NCBI RefSeq assembly: GCF_050571805.1
Contig: NZ_CP192219.1
Length of the DNA: 64,000 nucleotides
Direction: 5' to 3' (one strand)
Source: Halodesulfovibrio aestuarii
Lineage (GTDB): Bacteria > Desulfobacterota > Desulfovibrionia > Desulfovibrionales > Desulfovibrionaceae
The translations under genes were made by a program, and so were the position numbers. The notes beneath the pieces are model-generated. The model made no database searches. It was given only the letters and a program-made list of their open reading frames with translations, and was not told the DNA's origin. Below, piece by piece: positions 54,119 to 63,928 of this stretch. How positions within the stretch are numbered: position 1 is the first letter of the stretch; the number at the start of each line of letters is the position of its first letter.

Positions 54119-55933
54119 TTAGGCTGACTCTTCTTTAAGTTCGAAGATGATTTCTTGTAGGTTGCGCGCTTCTTCATGCAATGTAGATACATTTTGCTCG
54201 GCGTTTGCAGCCATTGAGCGCGATTCGTTTGCAATAACGTTAATTTCTTCAATTGATCTGGTAATTTCTTCAGACGCGGCTGATTGTTCTTCTGCAGCTG
54301 TTGCAATGGATTGCACCTGTGCTGCGGCTGCATCGGCCATTTCAACAATTGACTCTAGCATTTCTCCAGAAACCTGCGAGCGCTGTGCTGTAGATTGCAT
54401 TGCTTCTGCAGACTGTTCCATGCCCGTGATGTTTTTTTGCGCAAGCTGCTGAATAGTTTTGATGCTGTTGCCAACTTCGTTTGTGGCACCCATGGTTTTT
54501 TCTGCAAGTTTGCGAACTTCGTCTGCTACGACAGCGAACCCGCGTCCGGCATCGCCTGCACGTGCTGCTTCAATTGCGGCATTGAGTGCAAGCAAGTTTG
54601 TCTGGTCTGCGATGTCATTAATTATGGTCATCACCTGACCGATTGCATCAGACTCTTTGCCAAGCAGATTCATGTTTTCTTGTAGTTCGCTTGTAGTTTT
54701 TTGCAGTTCGTTAATGGCACCGATGGTGTCATTGACAACCGTTTGCCCTTCAGCAGCCTGACGTCGGGAACGCTCTGTTCGTTCTGAAGCGTCACTTGCA
54801 TTGCGTGCGACCTCAAGCACCGTTGCGTTCATTTCTTCCATGGCAGTTGCTGTTTCGCTGATACGGCGAAGTTGAACATCCGCCCCCTGCTCGAGCTGGC
54901 GGCTGGTTGCTGCAAGATCAGTTGAACTGGCGTTAATACTTCCTACAAGTCCTGTAAGACGCTCTGCTGCGGTATTAATCCCTTTACTGGTGGCAACCGC
55001 TGCTTGTTGCATTGCCTCTTCCGCTCTTGCTGCTGCCTCACGGGCGATAGATGCTTGATGTTGTGCTTCTTTTTCTTTGGCTGCCATGTCTTCAGCATTA
55101 TCACGTAATGTTTCCGCCATGACCATAAGAGATGACTGAAGGGTTGCAATTTCATCATTCCCTTCAACTTTAATGGCGACATTAAGGTTTCCATCTGCAA
55201 TTTGTTCTGCAACCTCGTTAGCCTGCTGAACAGGAGCAACAATGGAGCGAACAAGGAAAATACAGAATGGGGCAAATCCGAATAGGAGAACAACTCCGAT
55301 AATCGAAAACTGCATCAGCATACTTTGTTTCATAGCGTCATCAAATTCGGCTTGAAGTACATGTTTCTGCCGTTCAATATTATCTATATAAACACCAGTT
55401 CCAAGCCAGCATTGTGTTCCCGGAATCTTTTCTGCGTAGGCAAGTTTAGGCTGGTCTCCCTGGCCTGGTTTGTTAAAGACATATTGCACAAACGCACCGC
55501 CGGAAGTTGCAGCTTTTTCTAATTCAAGAACATAGGCTACGCCGTTCTTATCTTTTGCATGTCCTGCGTCTTGACCGATTAACTTTTTTTGAATTGGATG
55601 GGCAACGAATGTAGTGCCTTCCGAGGCAAAGAAATACCCGGAGCTATCCTTTTTGAACCGAACTTTTTCGATTGCATTTTGAATAATACGGTGCTGTTCG
55701 TTCTTATCGCTGATTCCGTTAAACTGCGAACTGATGGCGGTGGCTAAAGCATGTGTCGCAATTTTAAGTGATTCTTTTTCTTCATCAAGCATCAGTTTTT
55801 GCAAATGGTGAATTGCTTCGTCATTTGATTGCATTGTTGAGCGCGCATTGAATAGGAGTATTCCTAAAATGAACAGTAAGAAAACTGCTAATAGTAGAAA
55901 TACACGTATTCTAATAGTTATTTTTCTAAACAT
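54119..55933 (-). CDS. Methyl-accepting chemotaxis protein, sCache_2 type (copy A)
   Basis: Chemoreceptor of 604 residues. TM1 near 12-30 (VFLLLAVFLLFILGILLFN), a periplasmic single Cache domain near 40-190 (DSSGYFFASEGTTFVAHP, then CWLGTGVYIDNIE), TM2 near 203-226, HAMP, and a long cytoplasmic coiled-coil with the highly conserved tip AIEAARAGDAGRGFAVVADE. It relays ligand binding to CheA/CheW. No cheB/cheR tether pentapeptide is seen at its end (KEESA). Very similar to copy B at 56265; the divergence is mainly in the Cache domain. The 330 bases after its start (55934-56203) hold only promoter sequence. Confidence 0.95.
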   Translation of the reverse strand: MFRKITIRIRVFLLLAVFLLFILGILLFNARSTMQSNDEAIHHLQKLMLDEEKESLKIATHALATAISSQFNGISDKNEQHRIIQNAIEKVRFKKDSSGYFFASEGTTFVAHPIQKKLIGQDAGHAKDKNGVAYVLELEKAATSGGAFVQYVFNKPGQGDQPKLAYAEKIPGTQCWLGTGVYIDNIERQKHVLQAEFDDAMKQSMLMQFSIIGVVLLFGFAPFCIFLVRSIVAPVQQANEVAEQIADGNLNVAIKVEGNDEIATLQSSLMVMAETLRDNAEDMAAKEKEAQHQASIAREAAARAEEAMQQAAVATSKGINTAAERLTGLVGSINASSTDLAATSRQLEQGADVQLRRISETATAMEEMNATVLEVARNASDASERTERSRRQAAEGQTVVNDTIGAINELQKTTSELQENMNLLGKESDAIGQVMTIINDIADQTNLLALNAAIEAARAGDAGRGFAVVADEVRKLAEKTMGATNEVGNSIKTIQQLAQKNITGMEQSAEAMQSTAQRSQVSGEMLESIVEMADAAAAQVQSIATAAEEQSAASEEITRSIEEINVIANESRSMAANAEQNVSTLHEEARNLQEIIFELKEESA

Positions 55934-56203
55934 GTAGGCCCCCTTGTGGGTAAAGCATTTTGCATTTGCAGTAATACTCTTATCGGTGTGGGTGTCGTAA
56001 GGTTAACAAGTTTTTTGAAAAAAAATGTAAATAATACAAGAAGTTGAATGCTTAAACAAAATGGTTCAACCAATTGTTATAGTTACAATTAATTCATATT
56101 TGCTACGTGATAACATCTGTTATTGCTGAAGCTGGAGCGTTACCAAATGACTTTAGTTCGAGCCAGAAATGTTAGACGGAGTGCAGCACAATTAGAAATG
56201 AAG

Positions 56204-56238
56204 AAAGGCTGCCCTGCTAATACAGGACAGCCTTTTTA
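56204..56238 (-). terminator. Terminator of the second chemoreceptor gene
   Basis: AAAGGCTGnCCTG / CAGGnCAGCCTTT stem with one mismatch, symmetrical A and T flanks. It lies 27 nt after the stop at 56265. Confidence 0.75.
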
Positions 56239-56264
56239 AGGGCAGTATGTTCTAGTGTTACAAT

Positions 56265-58082
56265 TTATCGCGCTGCTTCTTCTTTAAGTTCGAAGATAAT
56301 CTCCTGAAGGTTGCGTGCTTCGTCATGCAGAGTAGATACGCTTTGCTCGGCGTTGCTAGCCATTGAGCGTGATTCGTTTGCAATAGCGTTGATCTCTTCA
56401 ATAGATTTGGTGATTTCTTCAGACGCGGCTGATTGTTCTTCCGCAGCTGTTGCAATGGATTGCACCTGTGATGCGGCTGCATCGGCCATCTCAACGATCG
56501 ACTCAAGCATCTCTCCAGAAACCTGTGAGCGTTGTGCCGTGGATTGCATCGCATCTGCAGATTGTTCCATGCCTGTGATGTTTTTTTGCGCAAGCTGCTG
56601 AATAGTGTTGATGCTGTTACCGACTTCGTTTGTGGCGCCCATGGTTTTTTCTGCAAGTTTGCGGACTTCGTCTGCTACGACAGCGAACCCGCGTCCGGCA
56701 TCGCCTGCGCGTGCTGCTTCGATTGCAGCGTTAAGAGCAAGCAAGTTTGTCTGGTCTGCGATGTCATTAATTATAGTCATCACCTGACCGATTGCATCAG
56801 ACTCTTTGCCAAGCAGATTCATGTTGTTTTGCAATTCGCTTGTGATTTTCTGCAGTTCGTTAATGGCACTGATGGTGTCGTTGACAACCGTTTGCCCTTC
56901 AGCAGCCTGACGTCGGGAACGCTCTGTACGTTCTGCAGCGTCACTTGCATTGCGGGCAACCTCAAGCACTGTTGCGTTCATTTCTTCCATGGCAGTTGCT
57001 GTTTCACTGATACGGGTAAGTTGAACTTCTGACCCCTGCTCGAGTTGGCGGCTGGTTGCCGCAAGGTCAGTTGAACTGGCGTTAATGCTGCCTACGAGTC
57101 CTGTAAGGCGCTCTGCTGCGGTATTAATACCTTCACTGGTGGCAACTGCTGCTTGCTGCATTGCTTCTTCTGCTTTTGCTGCGGCTTCACGGGCAATAGA
57201 AGCTTGGTGCTGTGCTTCTTTTTCCTTGGCTGCCATGTCATCATTATTTTCGCGCAATGTTTTTGCCATGACCGTAAGGGATGCTTGAAGGGCTGAAACT
57301 TCATCGTTCCCTTCTGTCCTAATGGTGACATTAAGATTTCCATTAGCGATCTGCTGGGCAACCTCGTTTGCGTCCTGAACGGGCGTAACGATAGAACGAA
57401 CAAGGAAAAGACAGAATGGTGCCAGTCCGAAAAGAAGGATACAACCTATGAAGGAAAGCTGGATGAGCATGTTATGCTTCATACTGTCATCCAGTTCTGC
57501 TCGAAGTATTTGTCCGTCTTTCTCAATATTATCAATGTAAACGCCTGTTCCTACCCAATATTGAGTTCCAGGAATCGCTTCTGCGTAGGCAAGTTTCGGT
57601 TGATCACCTTGTCCCGGCTTGTTGAAAACGTATTGGACAAATGCACCACCGGAAGCTGCAGCATTTTTTAATTCCCGAACGTAGTACACACCATTTTTAT
57701 CTTTTACCTGGCCTAAGTCTTTGCCGATAAGGCTTTTTTTCGTTGGTAGTGCAACGTTGGTAGTGCCTTCGTATACAAAGAAGTAGCCGGAGTTATCTTT
57801 TTTAAATCGAGCTGTTTCTACTGAGTCTTGAATAATTCGGTGCTGTGTCTCTTTGTCGCTGATTCCGTTGAGATGAGAGCTGATGGCGAGTGCTAAGGAG
57901 TGGGTTGCGACTTTGAGTGTGTCTTTTTCTCCATTCAGCATAATTTTCTGTAAATGAAGAACTGCATCGTCGTTTGACTGCATTGTTGAGCGTGCATTGA
58001 AAAGAAGTATCCCTAAGATGAACAGTAAGAAAACTGCTAAAAGTAGAAATACACGGGCTCTAATAGTTATTTTCCTAAACAT
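56265..58082 (-). CDS. Methyl-accepting chemotaxis protein, sCache_2 type (copy B)
   Basis: 605-residue paralogue of the receptor at 54119, with the same order: TM1, Cache domain (NSGYFFVYEGTTNVALP, then YWVGTGVYIDNIE), TM2, HAMP and signalling domain. The N-terminal 34 residues and most of the cytoplasmic half are nearly identical to copy A at the protein and DNA level, whereas the ligand-binding face differs (ASEGTTFVAHP against VYEGTTNVALP), as expected after a recent tandem duplication with diverging ligand range. It has its own upstream region (58083-58390) with no other feature. Confidence 0.95.
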   Translation of the reverse strand: MFRKITIRARVFLLLAVFLLFILGILLFNARSTMQSNDDAVLHLQKIMLNGEKDTLKVATHSLALAISSHLNGISDKETQHRIIQDSVETARFKKDNSGYFFVYEGTTNVALPTKKSLIGKDLGQVKDKNGVYYVRELKNAAASGGAFVQYVFNKPGQGDQPKLAYAEAIPGTQYWVGTGVYIDNIEKDGQILRAELDDSMKHNMLIQLSFIGCILLFGLAPFCLFLVRSIVTPVQDANEVAQQIANGNLNVTIRTEGNDEVSALQASLTVMAKTLRENNDDMAAKEKEAQHQASIAREAAAKAEEAMQQAAVATSEGINTAAERLTGLVGSINASSTDLAATSRQLEQGSEVQLTRISETATAMEEMNATVLEVARNASDAAERTERSRRQAAEGQTVVNDTISAINELQKITSELQNNMNLLGKESDAIGQVMTIINDIADQTNLLALNAAIEAARAGDAGRGFAVVADEVRKLAEKTMGATNEVGNSINTIQQLAQKNITGMEQSADAMQSTAQRSQVSGEMLESIVEMADAAASQVQSIATAAEEQSAASEEITKSIEEINAIANESRSMASNAEQSVSTLHDEARNLQEIIFELKEEAAR

Positions 58083-58390
58083 GTTGTCCCCTTGAGTGAA
58101 AATCTATCCAGTGTTGTCGTAATAGGCTTATCGGCAAGAGCGATGTAAAGTTAATAACTCTATTAAAAAAAATAAATAAAAGACAGAGTTATTGTAGTTT
58201 GTTTTAGTTTTTAGTTGTTTGTTACAGTTAGTATAAGTAAGAATACGTTCTTATTCATTGGTTCTTGGCAAATGGTTCAATATTGCGTCATAGCAATAGC
58301 AACATTTGAAATACCATAGGGAATATTTATTTCTGCGAGTATAAATAAGTTTATTCTGTGCTACGGGTACTACAGCGAAATGTAACTGAA

Positions 58391-58424
58391 TAAAAAAAAA
58401 GGGGCGCAGATGCGCCCCTTTTTG
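58391..58424. terminator. Terminator of the lut genes
   Basis: A near-perfect stem AAAGGGGCGCA / TGCGCCCCTTT flanked by A9 and T5, able to act in both directions. It ends the LUD operon on the minus strand. Confidence 0.88.
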
Positions 58425-58444
58425 ATTCAATGCGAAGGTCAGTA

Positions 58445-60589
58445 TTACTTGAGATTCTCTGCGAGAAGCTCAGCAATGTGGGTGACTTTCATGTCGTTTT
58501 TACGAACATTGGAGCCGCCGCGCAGGTGCAGGATACAGCCCGGGCAGTCTGCAACAAGGCGTTTAGCGTTAGTTGCTTCAATGTTGGTAAGTTTTTTGTC
58601 CAGAAGGGTAGAAGACAGTTCCGGGAATTTAACGGTGAAAGTTCCGCCAAAGCCACAACATACATCTTCTTCCGCAGAAGGAGCGTAATCGCCAGCCATT
58701 TCGATAAGGTTACGAGGCTGTTCAACAACTTTGAGTTCACGACAGAGGTGACAAGATGAGTGGTATGCAACTTTTTCATCAGACTTGTTGAAGTCGTCAG
58801 TTGTAACACCCAATACGTCATGAACGTAAGATGAGAAGTCGATGATCTTAGCAGAGAAACGTTTTACTTTTTCTTTGTAGCCCGGTTCGTCTGCAAGGAG
58901 TTCTCCGTAGCCTTCTTTCAAATGGGAAGCACAAGAAGCACAAAGGGTGACGATGTAATCGCAGTTAGCGCCTTCAAATGCATCAACGTTCTGTTTAGCA
59001 ACGTCGATGGTAGCCTGTTTTTCACCCATCATCTGAACAGGGAGACCACAACAGCTCTGATCCATTGGGAAGTCGATAGCAACGTTATGACGAGCAATAA
59101 CTTTTACTGCAGCTTCCATCTGCTCTGGGTATACAAAGTCCTGAACACAGCCTGAGAAAAGAGCAACGCGGTGGTCCGGATTGTGTACCATTGGCTTAAT
59201 TGCTTTGAAGCGATCGCGGAACGGCTTATCAGCAATGGTCGGGAAAGAACGGAAGCCCTGATCTTTCATGAACATAAGCGGAAGGTGACGCAGGAATGGA
59301 CCCTGTTTCATTGGAGCCTGTGCCCATTTACCGAAGCGGAGCAGGGAGTGGAACAGTTTGCGGTTTTTGAGAACCTTACCGAGAAGGTTGGTCTCAATAG
59401 GCATACCGTTGTCCTGATTGATGCGGGCACGGAGTTCTTTAATAAGACCTGGAAGATCAATACCGCCAGCACACACGCTCTTACATGCACCACAGTTGAT
59501 ACAGTTATGAACGAGGTTTTTCGCTTTTTCTTCACCGTGGAAGAAGTAGGTGAGAATGAGGCCGATAGCGCCGATGTAAATGTGACCCATTTTGTGGCCG
59601 CCAACGAGACGGTAAACAGGACAAACGTTCGCACAGGCACCACAGCGTACGCAGCGGAAAATCTGAGAGAACATTTCATCTTCTGCAATTTTAGAACGAC
59701 CGTTATCAAGGAAAACGATGTGCATTTCTTTTTTGGCATCTTCGCCAATAGCACATTCGTTTGCACCGCCGATCCAAGTTACGTAGGAGGTCAGAGCCTG
59801 ACCGGTAGCGTTACGCGGGAGTGCCTTAAGGGCAGTCAGAGCGTCAGTCAGCTTAGGTACGAGCTTGTCGATACCTGCAATTGCTACGTGGATGCGTGGA
59901 GCTGTGGTGGTAAGACGAGCGTTACCTTCGTTTGTTGCGATACCAATGTGACCGTTTTCAGCAACACAGAAGTTAGCACCGGAAACACCCATGTCTGCAT
60001 CAGCAAAGTCACGGCGCAGTTCACGACGAGCAACTTTAGTAAGTTTTACAGGGTCAGAATCAAGTTTCTGGCCAGTGCGTTTGGAGAAGAGATCCTGAAC
60101 CTGGTAACGGGAAAGGTGAATTGCAGGCATAACCATATGGGAAGGGCCCTCATGGCGCATCTGAATGATCCATTCACCAAGGTCAGTTTCTACAACATTG
60201 AAGTTTTCGTCTTCGAGGTAGTGGTTAAGAAGAGTTTCTTCAGAAGTCATGGACTTAGATTTGATGATCTTCTTAACGTTGTTGTCTTTTGCAATTTTAG
60301 CGATGATGCTGTTAGCTTCTTCAGCGTCTTTTGCAAGGTGAACATGAACGCCGCGTTTTTCAGCTTCTTCTGTGAACTGTTTTAACAGTGCTGCATGGTT
60401 TTTTACAGCATAGTCTTTACAGTCAGCAATTTTACCGATGAGTGCTCTTTCGTCGATGCCGGCAAAAGCTTTTGCACGGTTTTCACGGTACCCAACAGCA
60501 AAAGCGTCCATGGCTTTACGCAGAAACTCGTTATCAAGAGCTTCCTGCATGTCTTCACGATATTCTTTAAGATTTTCAGCATTATGCAT
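58445..60589 (-). CDS. Fused LutB-LutA lactate-oxidation protein
   Basis: Iron-sulfur electron carrier/catalytic protein of 714 residues. Residues 60-300 form a LUD domain as in LutB (ITPRIHVAIAGIDK-like segment at 228-241), followed by two 4Fe-4S motifs with cysteines at 313, 316, 319, 323 and 363, 366, 369, 373, and then a CCG-domain half as in LutA, with CVQDFVYP, QSCCGLPVQ, SSCHLCRELK and DVCCGFGGTF. So LutB and LutA of Bacillus are joined in one chain. With LutC, two codons away, it should pass electrons from L-lactate oxidation. In D. vulgaris the homologues sit next to pta-ackA and the D-lactate dehydrogenase genes. Confidence 0.92.
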   Translation of the reverse strand: MHNAENLKEYREDMQEALDNEFLRKAMDAFAVGYRENRAKAFAGIDERALIGKIADCKDYAVKNHAALLKQFTEEAEKRGVHVHLAKDAEEANSIIAKIAKDNNVKKIIKSKSMTSEETLLNHYLEDENFNVVETDLGEWIIQMRHEGPSHMVMPAIHLSRYQVQDLFSKRTGQKLDSDPVKLTKVARRELRRDFADADMGVSGANFCVAENGHIGIATNEGNARLTTTAPRIHVAIAGIDKLVPKLTDALTALKALPRNATGQALTSYVTWIGGANECAIGEDAKKEMHIVFLDNGRSKIAEDEMFSQIFRCVRCGACANVCPVYRLVGGHKMGHIYIGAIGLILTYFFHGEEKAKNLVHNCINCGACKSVCAGGIDLPGLIKELRARINQDNGMPIETNLLGKVLKNRKLFHSLLRFGKWAQAPMKQGPFLRHLPLMFMKDQGFRSFPTIADKPFRDRFKAIKPMVHNPDHRVALFSGCVQDFVYPEQMEAAVKVIARHNVAIDFPMDQSCCGLPVQMMGEKQATIDVAKQNVDAFEGANCDYIVTLCASCASHLKEGYGELLADEPGYKEKVKRFSAKIIDFSSYVHDVLGVTTDDFNKSDEKVAYHSSCHLCRELKVVEQPRNLIEMAGDYAPSAEEDVCCGFGGTFTVKFPELSSTLLDKKLTNIEATNAKRLVADCPGCILHLRGGSNVRKNDMKVTHIAELLAENLK

Positions 60590-60591
60590 GA

Positions 60592-61188
60592 TTAGTCCTC
60601 CAGGAGAAGAATGTGGAGTTCGAGTGGGCCGTGTGCACCGATAGCAAGTGTGCGTTCGATGTCAGCGGTACGGCTTGGGCCGGTGATAACAGCGGTGTAG
60701 GCAACGCCACTCATCAGTTCGAGCAGAAGCTGTTCTGCTGCGATGGAGTCCTCGAATATTTTGGAAGCCGGAAGCACAGCGATATGTACTTCGGAAACCA
60801 TGGTTGCGAGGCGCAGTTCTTCTCCGTTGGACTGCTGAACGATAGAGCCAGTTTCAATGAATCCTGCGTCAGCAATGGTGAATCCGGCGTCGATGCCAGC
60901 CATGTAGTTGCGCATACCGGATTTGATAAGCTTTACGCCTTTAGCTTCACAAGCTTTTGCGAGAGCTGCGTACTGATCATCGGAAAGTTCTGGGGCAGCC
61001 ATAATTTTTTCTTCAGCAAATTCTGGCTGTGCTGCGTCTGGGCTGGAAGGAATAAGAAGTTCGCATGGATTTTTTTCTGCAACGTAGTTTGCAGCGTATG
61101 CAAACGCTTCATCCATGGACTTAATGCTGGTAACTTTAGCTGCTACCAGTTTTGCTTTTTCGCAAAAAAGCTCTTTCATGTCGCTCAT
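60592..61188 (-). CDS. lutC: LutC-like LUD domain protein
   Basis: Subunit of the L-lactate utilisation complex; 198 residues, all LUD domain. Seen: EEKIMAAPELSDDQYAALAKAC, AGIDAGFTIADAGFIETGSIV near 113-133, and the tail GPSRTADIERTLAIGAHGPLELHI that is typical of the family. GGAG six bases before the ATG. It is followed after two bases by the LutB-LutA fusion, so the pair is one unit. The 320 bases upstream (61189-61509) hold no gene and no known riboswitch. Confidence 0.92.
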   Translation of the reverse strand: MSDMKELFCEKAKLVAAKVTSIKSMDEAFAYAANYVAEKNPCELLIPSSPDAAQPEFAEEKIMAAPELSDDQYAALAKACEAKGVKLIKSGMRNYMAGIDAGFTIADAGFIETGSIVQQSNGEELRLATMVSEVHIAVLPASKIFEDSIAAEQLLLELMSGVAYTAVITGPSRTADIERTLAIGAHGPLELHILLLED

Positions 61189-61509
61189 GTGACACTCCTG
61201 AGACTATGGCATTCCATAGGAATACCGCTGAACATACCCTTCACCGCTGCATCCTGAAACGAGTCAGGCGGTTTTGGTGTATGCAGAACAGCAACCGTAA
61301 AGGTTGTAGAATCTCCTCATCGGATGAATGTCGTACAGAATTCGGTCTTCCGGACAAATTCAGCAAAGCGGCAACTAGTAGGCTTTGCTCGTACGGGACA
61401 CTCAACTTTTCTGCCGGGATCTAGAATGACAGCAGAAAAGTAATGCATATGCAGTAATGCAATCCGTACTTGCTTTGTGGCAACTAATTCGGTCGGGCTG
61501 GGCGTAATG

Positions 61510-62583
61510 CTATTCAGAGTTCAGTGACAGTTTTTGACACAACAAATTGTAATTGAACGCGTTATCAACAAGTTCAGCGCCGCGTTTAATTTTTACCAGT
61601 TCACGAAGTTTTTGGCTGTTCAGAATAAGTTCCATACATTTTGCAACAGTATAGGTATCTTCTGAAACCTGAATCACAGGTACACCAAGTTGTTCGGAGC
61701 GGGTACGTACAATTTCGTTAGGAGTAATGTTGCCTGTCACAATAAGACAAGGACAGCCACCTTCCATAGCGATAAGCTGTAAGTCTGTTCTGTCACCACC
61801 AACAATGGTGGCAAGATTGGATGACTGGCGGAAATATGTCATGAAGTTTTCCACCTGCATTGTACCAATCAGGAAGTTCTGAATTATTCGCTGGGATTGA
61901 GAATTTCCTGAGATAATTTTCCCTTTGAGCCGCCAGGCGAGCTCTGATGCTTTAATGGCGTTAAGCATAGGGTCGCGAGGAACAGTACCAAACACATTAA
62001 CATCGTTTCTATTTAAGAAAGGAATCAGAATGTCTTCAGTATCGCGTGAAAAATCTTCAGGAACATCGTTAAAAAGCACTCCGAGCATGTCGTCGCCGAG
62101 TGTTTTCTTTATATTGAGAACAGCATCGTAGTTAAGCCTGTTTCGGTGATAGCGATCAACGAGTAATGTTTTCAATCCAAGCTGTTTCGACAGTGTAATG
62201 CCATCCACACCCCTGTGGGTGCCGGTATACTGGATGGAGCCACAACCGCCGACAAGCATAACGTCTTTGTCTTTAGAAATGGTGTTGTAGGCACTCTGGA
62301 TGGCGGCCAGAGCGTCTGTTTCATCTGAGAGGGTAGTGGCTCTCAGGTTGTCTGGAATAATTACCGGCGTAAGTATATCTGGAGAAATCTCGAGACCGAG
62401 AAGTTCCTGGATGACTAAGGCGTCTTCATCCCCGAAGACATCGTCAACTCGTTTGGGAATAGAACCCACAGGCTTCATGTAACCAACACGCATGCCACGT
62501 CGTTGCATCTCAAGCCCTAAAGCCATCAATACAATATTTTTTCCCGCAAATGCGTCTGTAGAGCCTATGTAAATTCCGATCAT
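61510..62583 (-). CDS. DRTGG-domain / phosphotransacetylase N-terminal-like protein
   Basis: Protein of 357 residues resembling the regulatory N-terminal half of long Pta enzymes: a CobB/CobQ-like ATPase core (IYIGSTDAFAGKNIVLMALGLEMQ, residues 3-26, with a modified P-loop), then VGGDRTDLQLIAMEGG near 270, the DRTGG motif. No acetyl-transferring domain is present. The homologue in D. vulgaris stands between ackA and the lut genes, as here, so it probably modulates Pta/AckA or senses a nucleotide. The P-loop lysine is retained but the usual GxxxxGKT is altered to DAFAGKN, so ATP binding should be tested. Confidence 0.85.
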   Translation of the reverse strand: MIGIYIGSTDAFAGKNIVLMALGLEMQRRGMRVGYMKPVGSIPKRVDDVFGDEDALVIQELLGLEISPDILTPVIIPDNLRATTLSDETDALAAIQSAYNTISKDKDVMLVGGCGSIQYTGTHRGVDGITLSKQLGLKTLLVDRYHRNRLNYDAVLNIKKTLGDDMLGVLFNDVPEDFSRDTEDILIPFLNRNDVNVFGTVPRDPMLNAIKASELAWRLKGKIISGNSQSQRIIQNFLIGTMQVENFMTYFRQSSNLATIVGGDRTDLQLIAMEGGCPCLIVTGNITPNEIVRTRSEQLGVPVIQVSEDTYTVAKCMELILNSQKLRELVKIKRGAELVDNAFNYNLLCQKLSLNSE

Positions 62584-62641
62584 GTATTCCCTCCCAAAGA
62601 AGATGCTTCGGGATATACCTCTTTCGGTAAAATGGCAAATA

Positions 62642-62672
62642 CCGGAGCAGAAACCGGCACGTTTCTGCTCCG
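62642..62672 (-). other. Intergenic hairpin between ackA and the DRTGG gene
   Basis: A perfect 13-bp stem CCGGAGCAGAAAC / GTTTCTGCTCCGG with a six-base loop. The minus-strand flank is TATTTGCCATTTT, a poor T tract, so this is more likely an mRNA-stability or processing element than a strong terminator. Confidence 0.6.
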
Positions 62673-62699
62673 GATTATCTTCGCAAATAAACTGAAATA

Positions 62700-63902
62700 C
62701 TAACCGAGTACTTTTACAGTAGCCTGAGCGATTTCGAGTTCTTCGTTGGTTGGAATAACAAGGATTTCTGTCTTGCCACCACCATTCAAAGAACGCTCAG
62801 TGCCACGACGGGTAGCGTTTTCTTCGGTATCAATTTTGAGACCGAAGAGGTCCATGTCTGCACAAACCATTTCGCGAACGATGTCGTCGTTTTCACCGAT
62901 ACCGGCAGTAAACACGATAGCGTCAACATTGCCGAGTGCTGCAAAGTAGGAACCAACGTATTTTCTGATGCGGTAAACAAACATGTCGAGAGCAGTTTCA
63001 GCTTTTGTATCGCCGTTATCAACTGCAGCGTGGATATCGCGCATGTCGCTCATGCCGCAGATACCGAAGAGACCGGACTGTTTGTTCATGAGGGTGTCAA
63101 CTTCTTCACCGGTAAGACCTTTACGCTCCATGATGAAAGGAACGAGAGCAGGGTCGATATCACCACAACGGGTACCCATCATGAGGCCTTCGAGAGGAGT
63201 AATACCCATAGTGGTATCAACACATTTGCCTGCTTTTACAGCAGACATGGAGCAGCCGTTACCGAGGTGACAGATAACGAGGTTAACGTCTTCTGGTGCT
63301 TTACCGAGGAATTTAGCTGCTCTTTTAGCAACAAAACGGTGGGAAGTACCATGGAAGCCGTAACGACGAATTCTGAGATCTTCGTAAAGCTCGTATGGAA
63401 GCGGGTAGAGAAATGCTTTTTCAGGCATAGTCTGATGGAATTCGGTATCGAATACACCAACGTTAGGAGTGCCCGGGAAAAGGTGTTCACAAACTTCAAT
63501 GCCAGCAAGGTTTGCAGGGTTGTGCAAAGGACCGAGTGGAATGTATTTGCGGATGATTTCTTTTACTTCGTCAGTTACTTTTACAGATTCTTTGATCTCT
63601 TCACCACCGAGGAGTACACGGTGGCCGATTGCGTAGATCTCAGATCTGTCTTTGATCACGCCGTCGTTTTCGTCGGTGAGCAGGTCAACAACACGCTTCA
63701 TAGCGGTTTCGTGATCTGCAAATGGCTCGTCGATAACAACTTTACGCTCGTCATCAGTATCTGGAGCAAGCTTGTTAACAAGTTTACCCATATCCTGACC
63801 GATACGTTCTACGAGACCGGAACAAAGAGCGGTTTCGTTTTCCATATTGATCAGCTGAAATTTGAGGGAAGAAGAGCCGGAGTTAATTACGAGTACGTTC
63901 AT
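62700..63902 (-). CDS. ackA: Acetate kinase
   Basis: Acetyl phosphate plus ADP to acetate and ATP, the substrate-level ATP step of lactate and pyruvate oxidation. 400 residues. Signatures: VLVINSGSSSLKFQLI at 3-18, FHGTSHRFVAKRA near 177, CHLGNGCSMSAV near 205 and FTAGIGENDDIVREM near 325. The start is the usual family start. It lies 26 nt after the pta stop, so the two are one operon, with the DRTGG protein downstream. Confidence 0.97.
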   Translation of the reverse strand: MNVLVINSGSSSLKFQLINMENETALCSGLVERIGQDMGKLVNKLAPDTDDERKVVIDEPFADHETAMKRVVDLLTDENDGVIKDRSEIYAIGHRVLLGGEEIKESVKVTDEVKEIIRKYIPLGPLHNPANLAGIEVCEHLFPGTPNVGVFDTEFHQTMPEKAFLYPLPYELYEDLRIRRYGFHGTSHRFVAKRAAKFLGKAPEDVNLVICHLGNGCSMSAVKAGKCVDTTMGITPLEGLMMGTRCGDIDPALVPFIMERKGLTGEEVDTLMNKQSGLFGICGMSDMRDIHAAVDNGDTKAETALDMFVYRIRKYVGSYFAALGNVDAIVFTAGIGENDDIVREMVCADMDLFGLKIDTEENATRRGTERSLNGGGKTEILVIPTNEELEIAQATVKVLG

Positions 63903-63928
63903 CTATTTTTATCCTTTAAATGGCTTGG

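Noticed and set aside
59171..60385. A 404-codon plus-strand frame opposite the lutB-lutA fusion gene
   Set aside because: It is antisense to a well-supported gene. Biased codon use in the sense strand leaves few stop codons in this frame; the product has no recognisable pattern.
61189..61509. A known riboswitch before lutC
   Set aside because: Only small hairpins were found, with no recognised consensus; the plus-strand frame there is a shadow.
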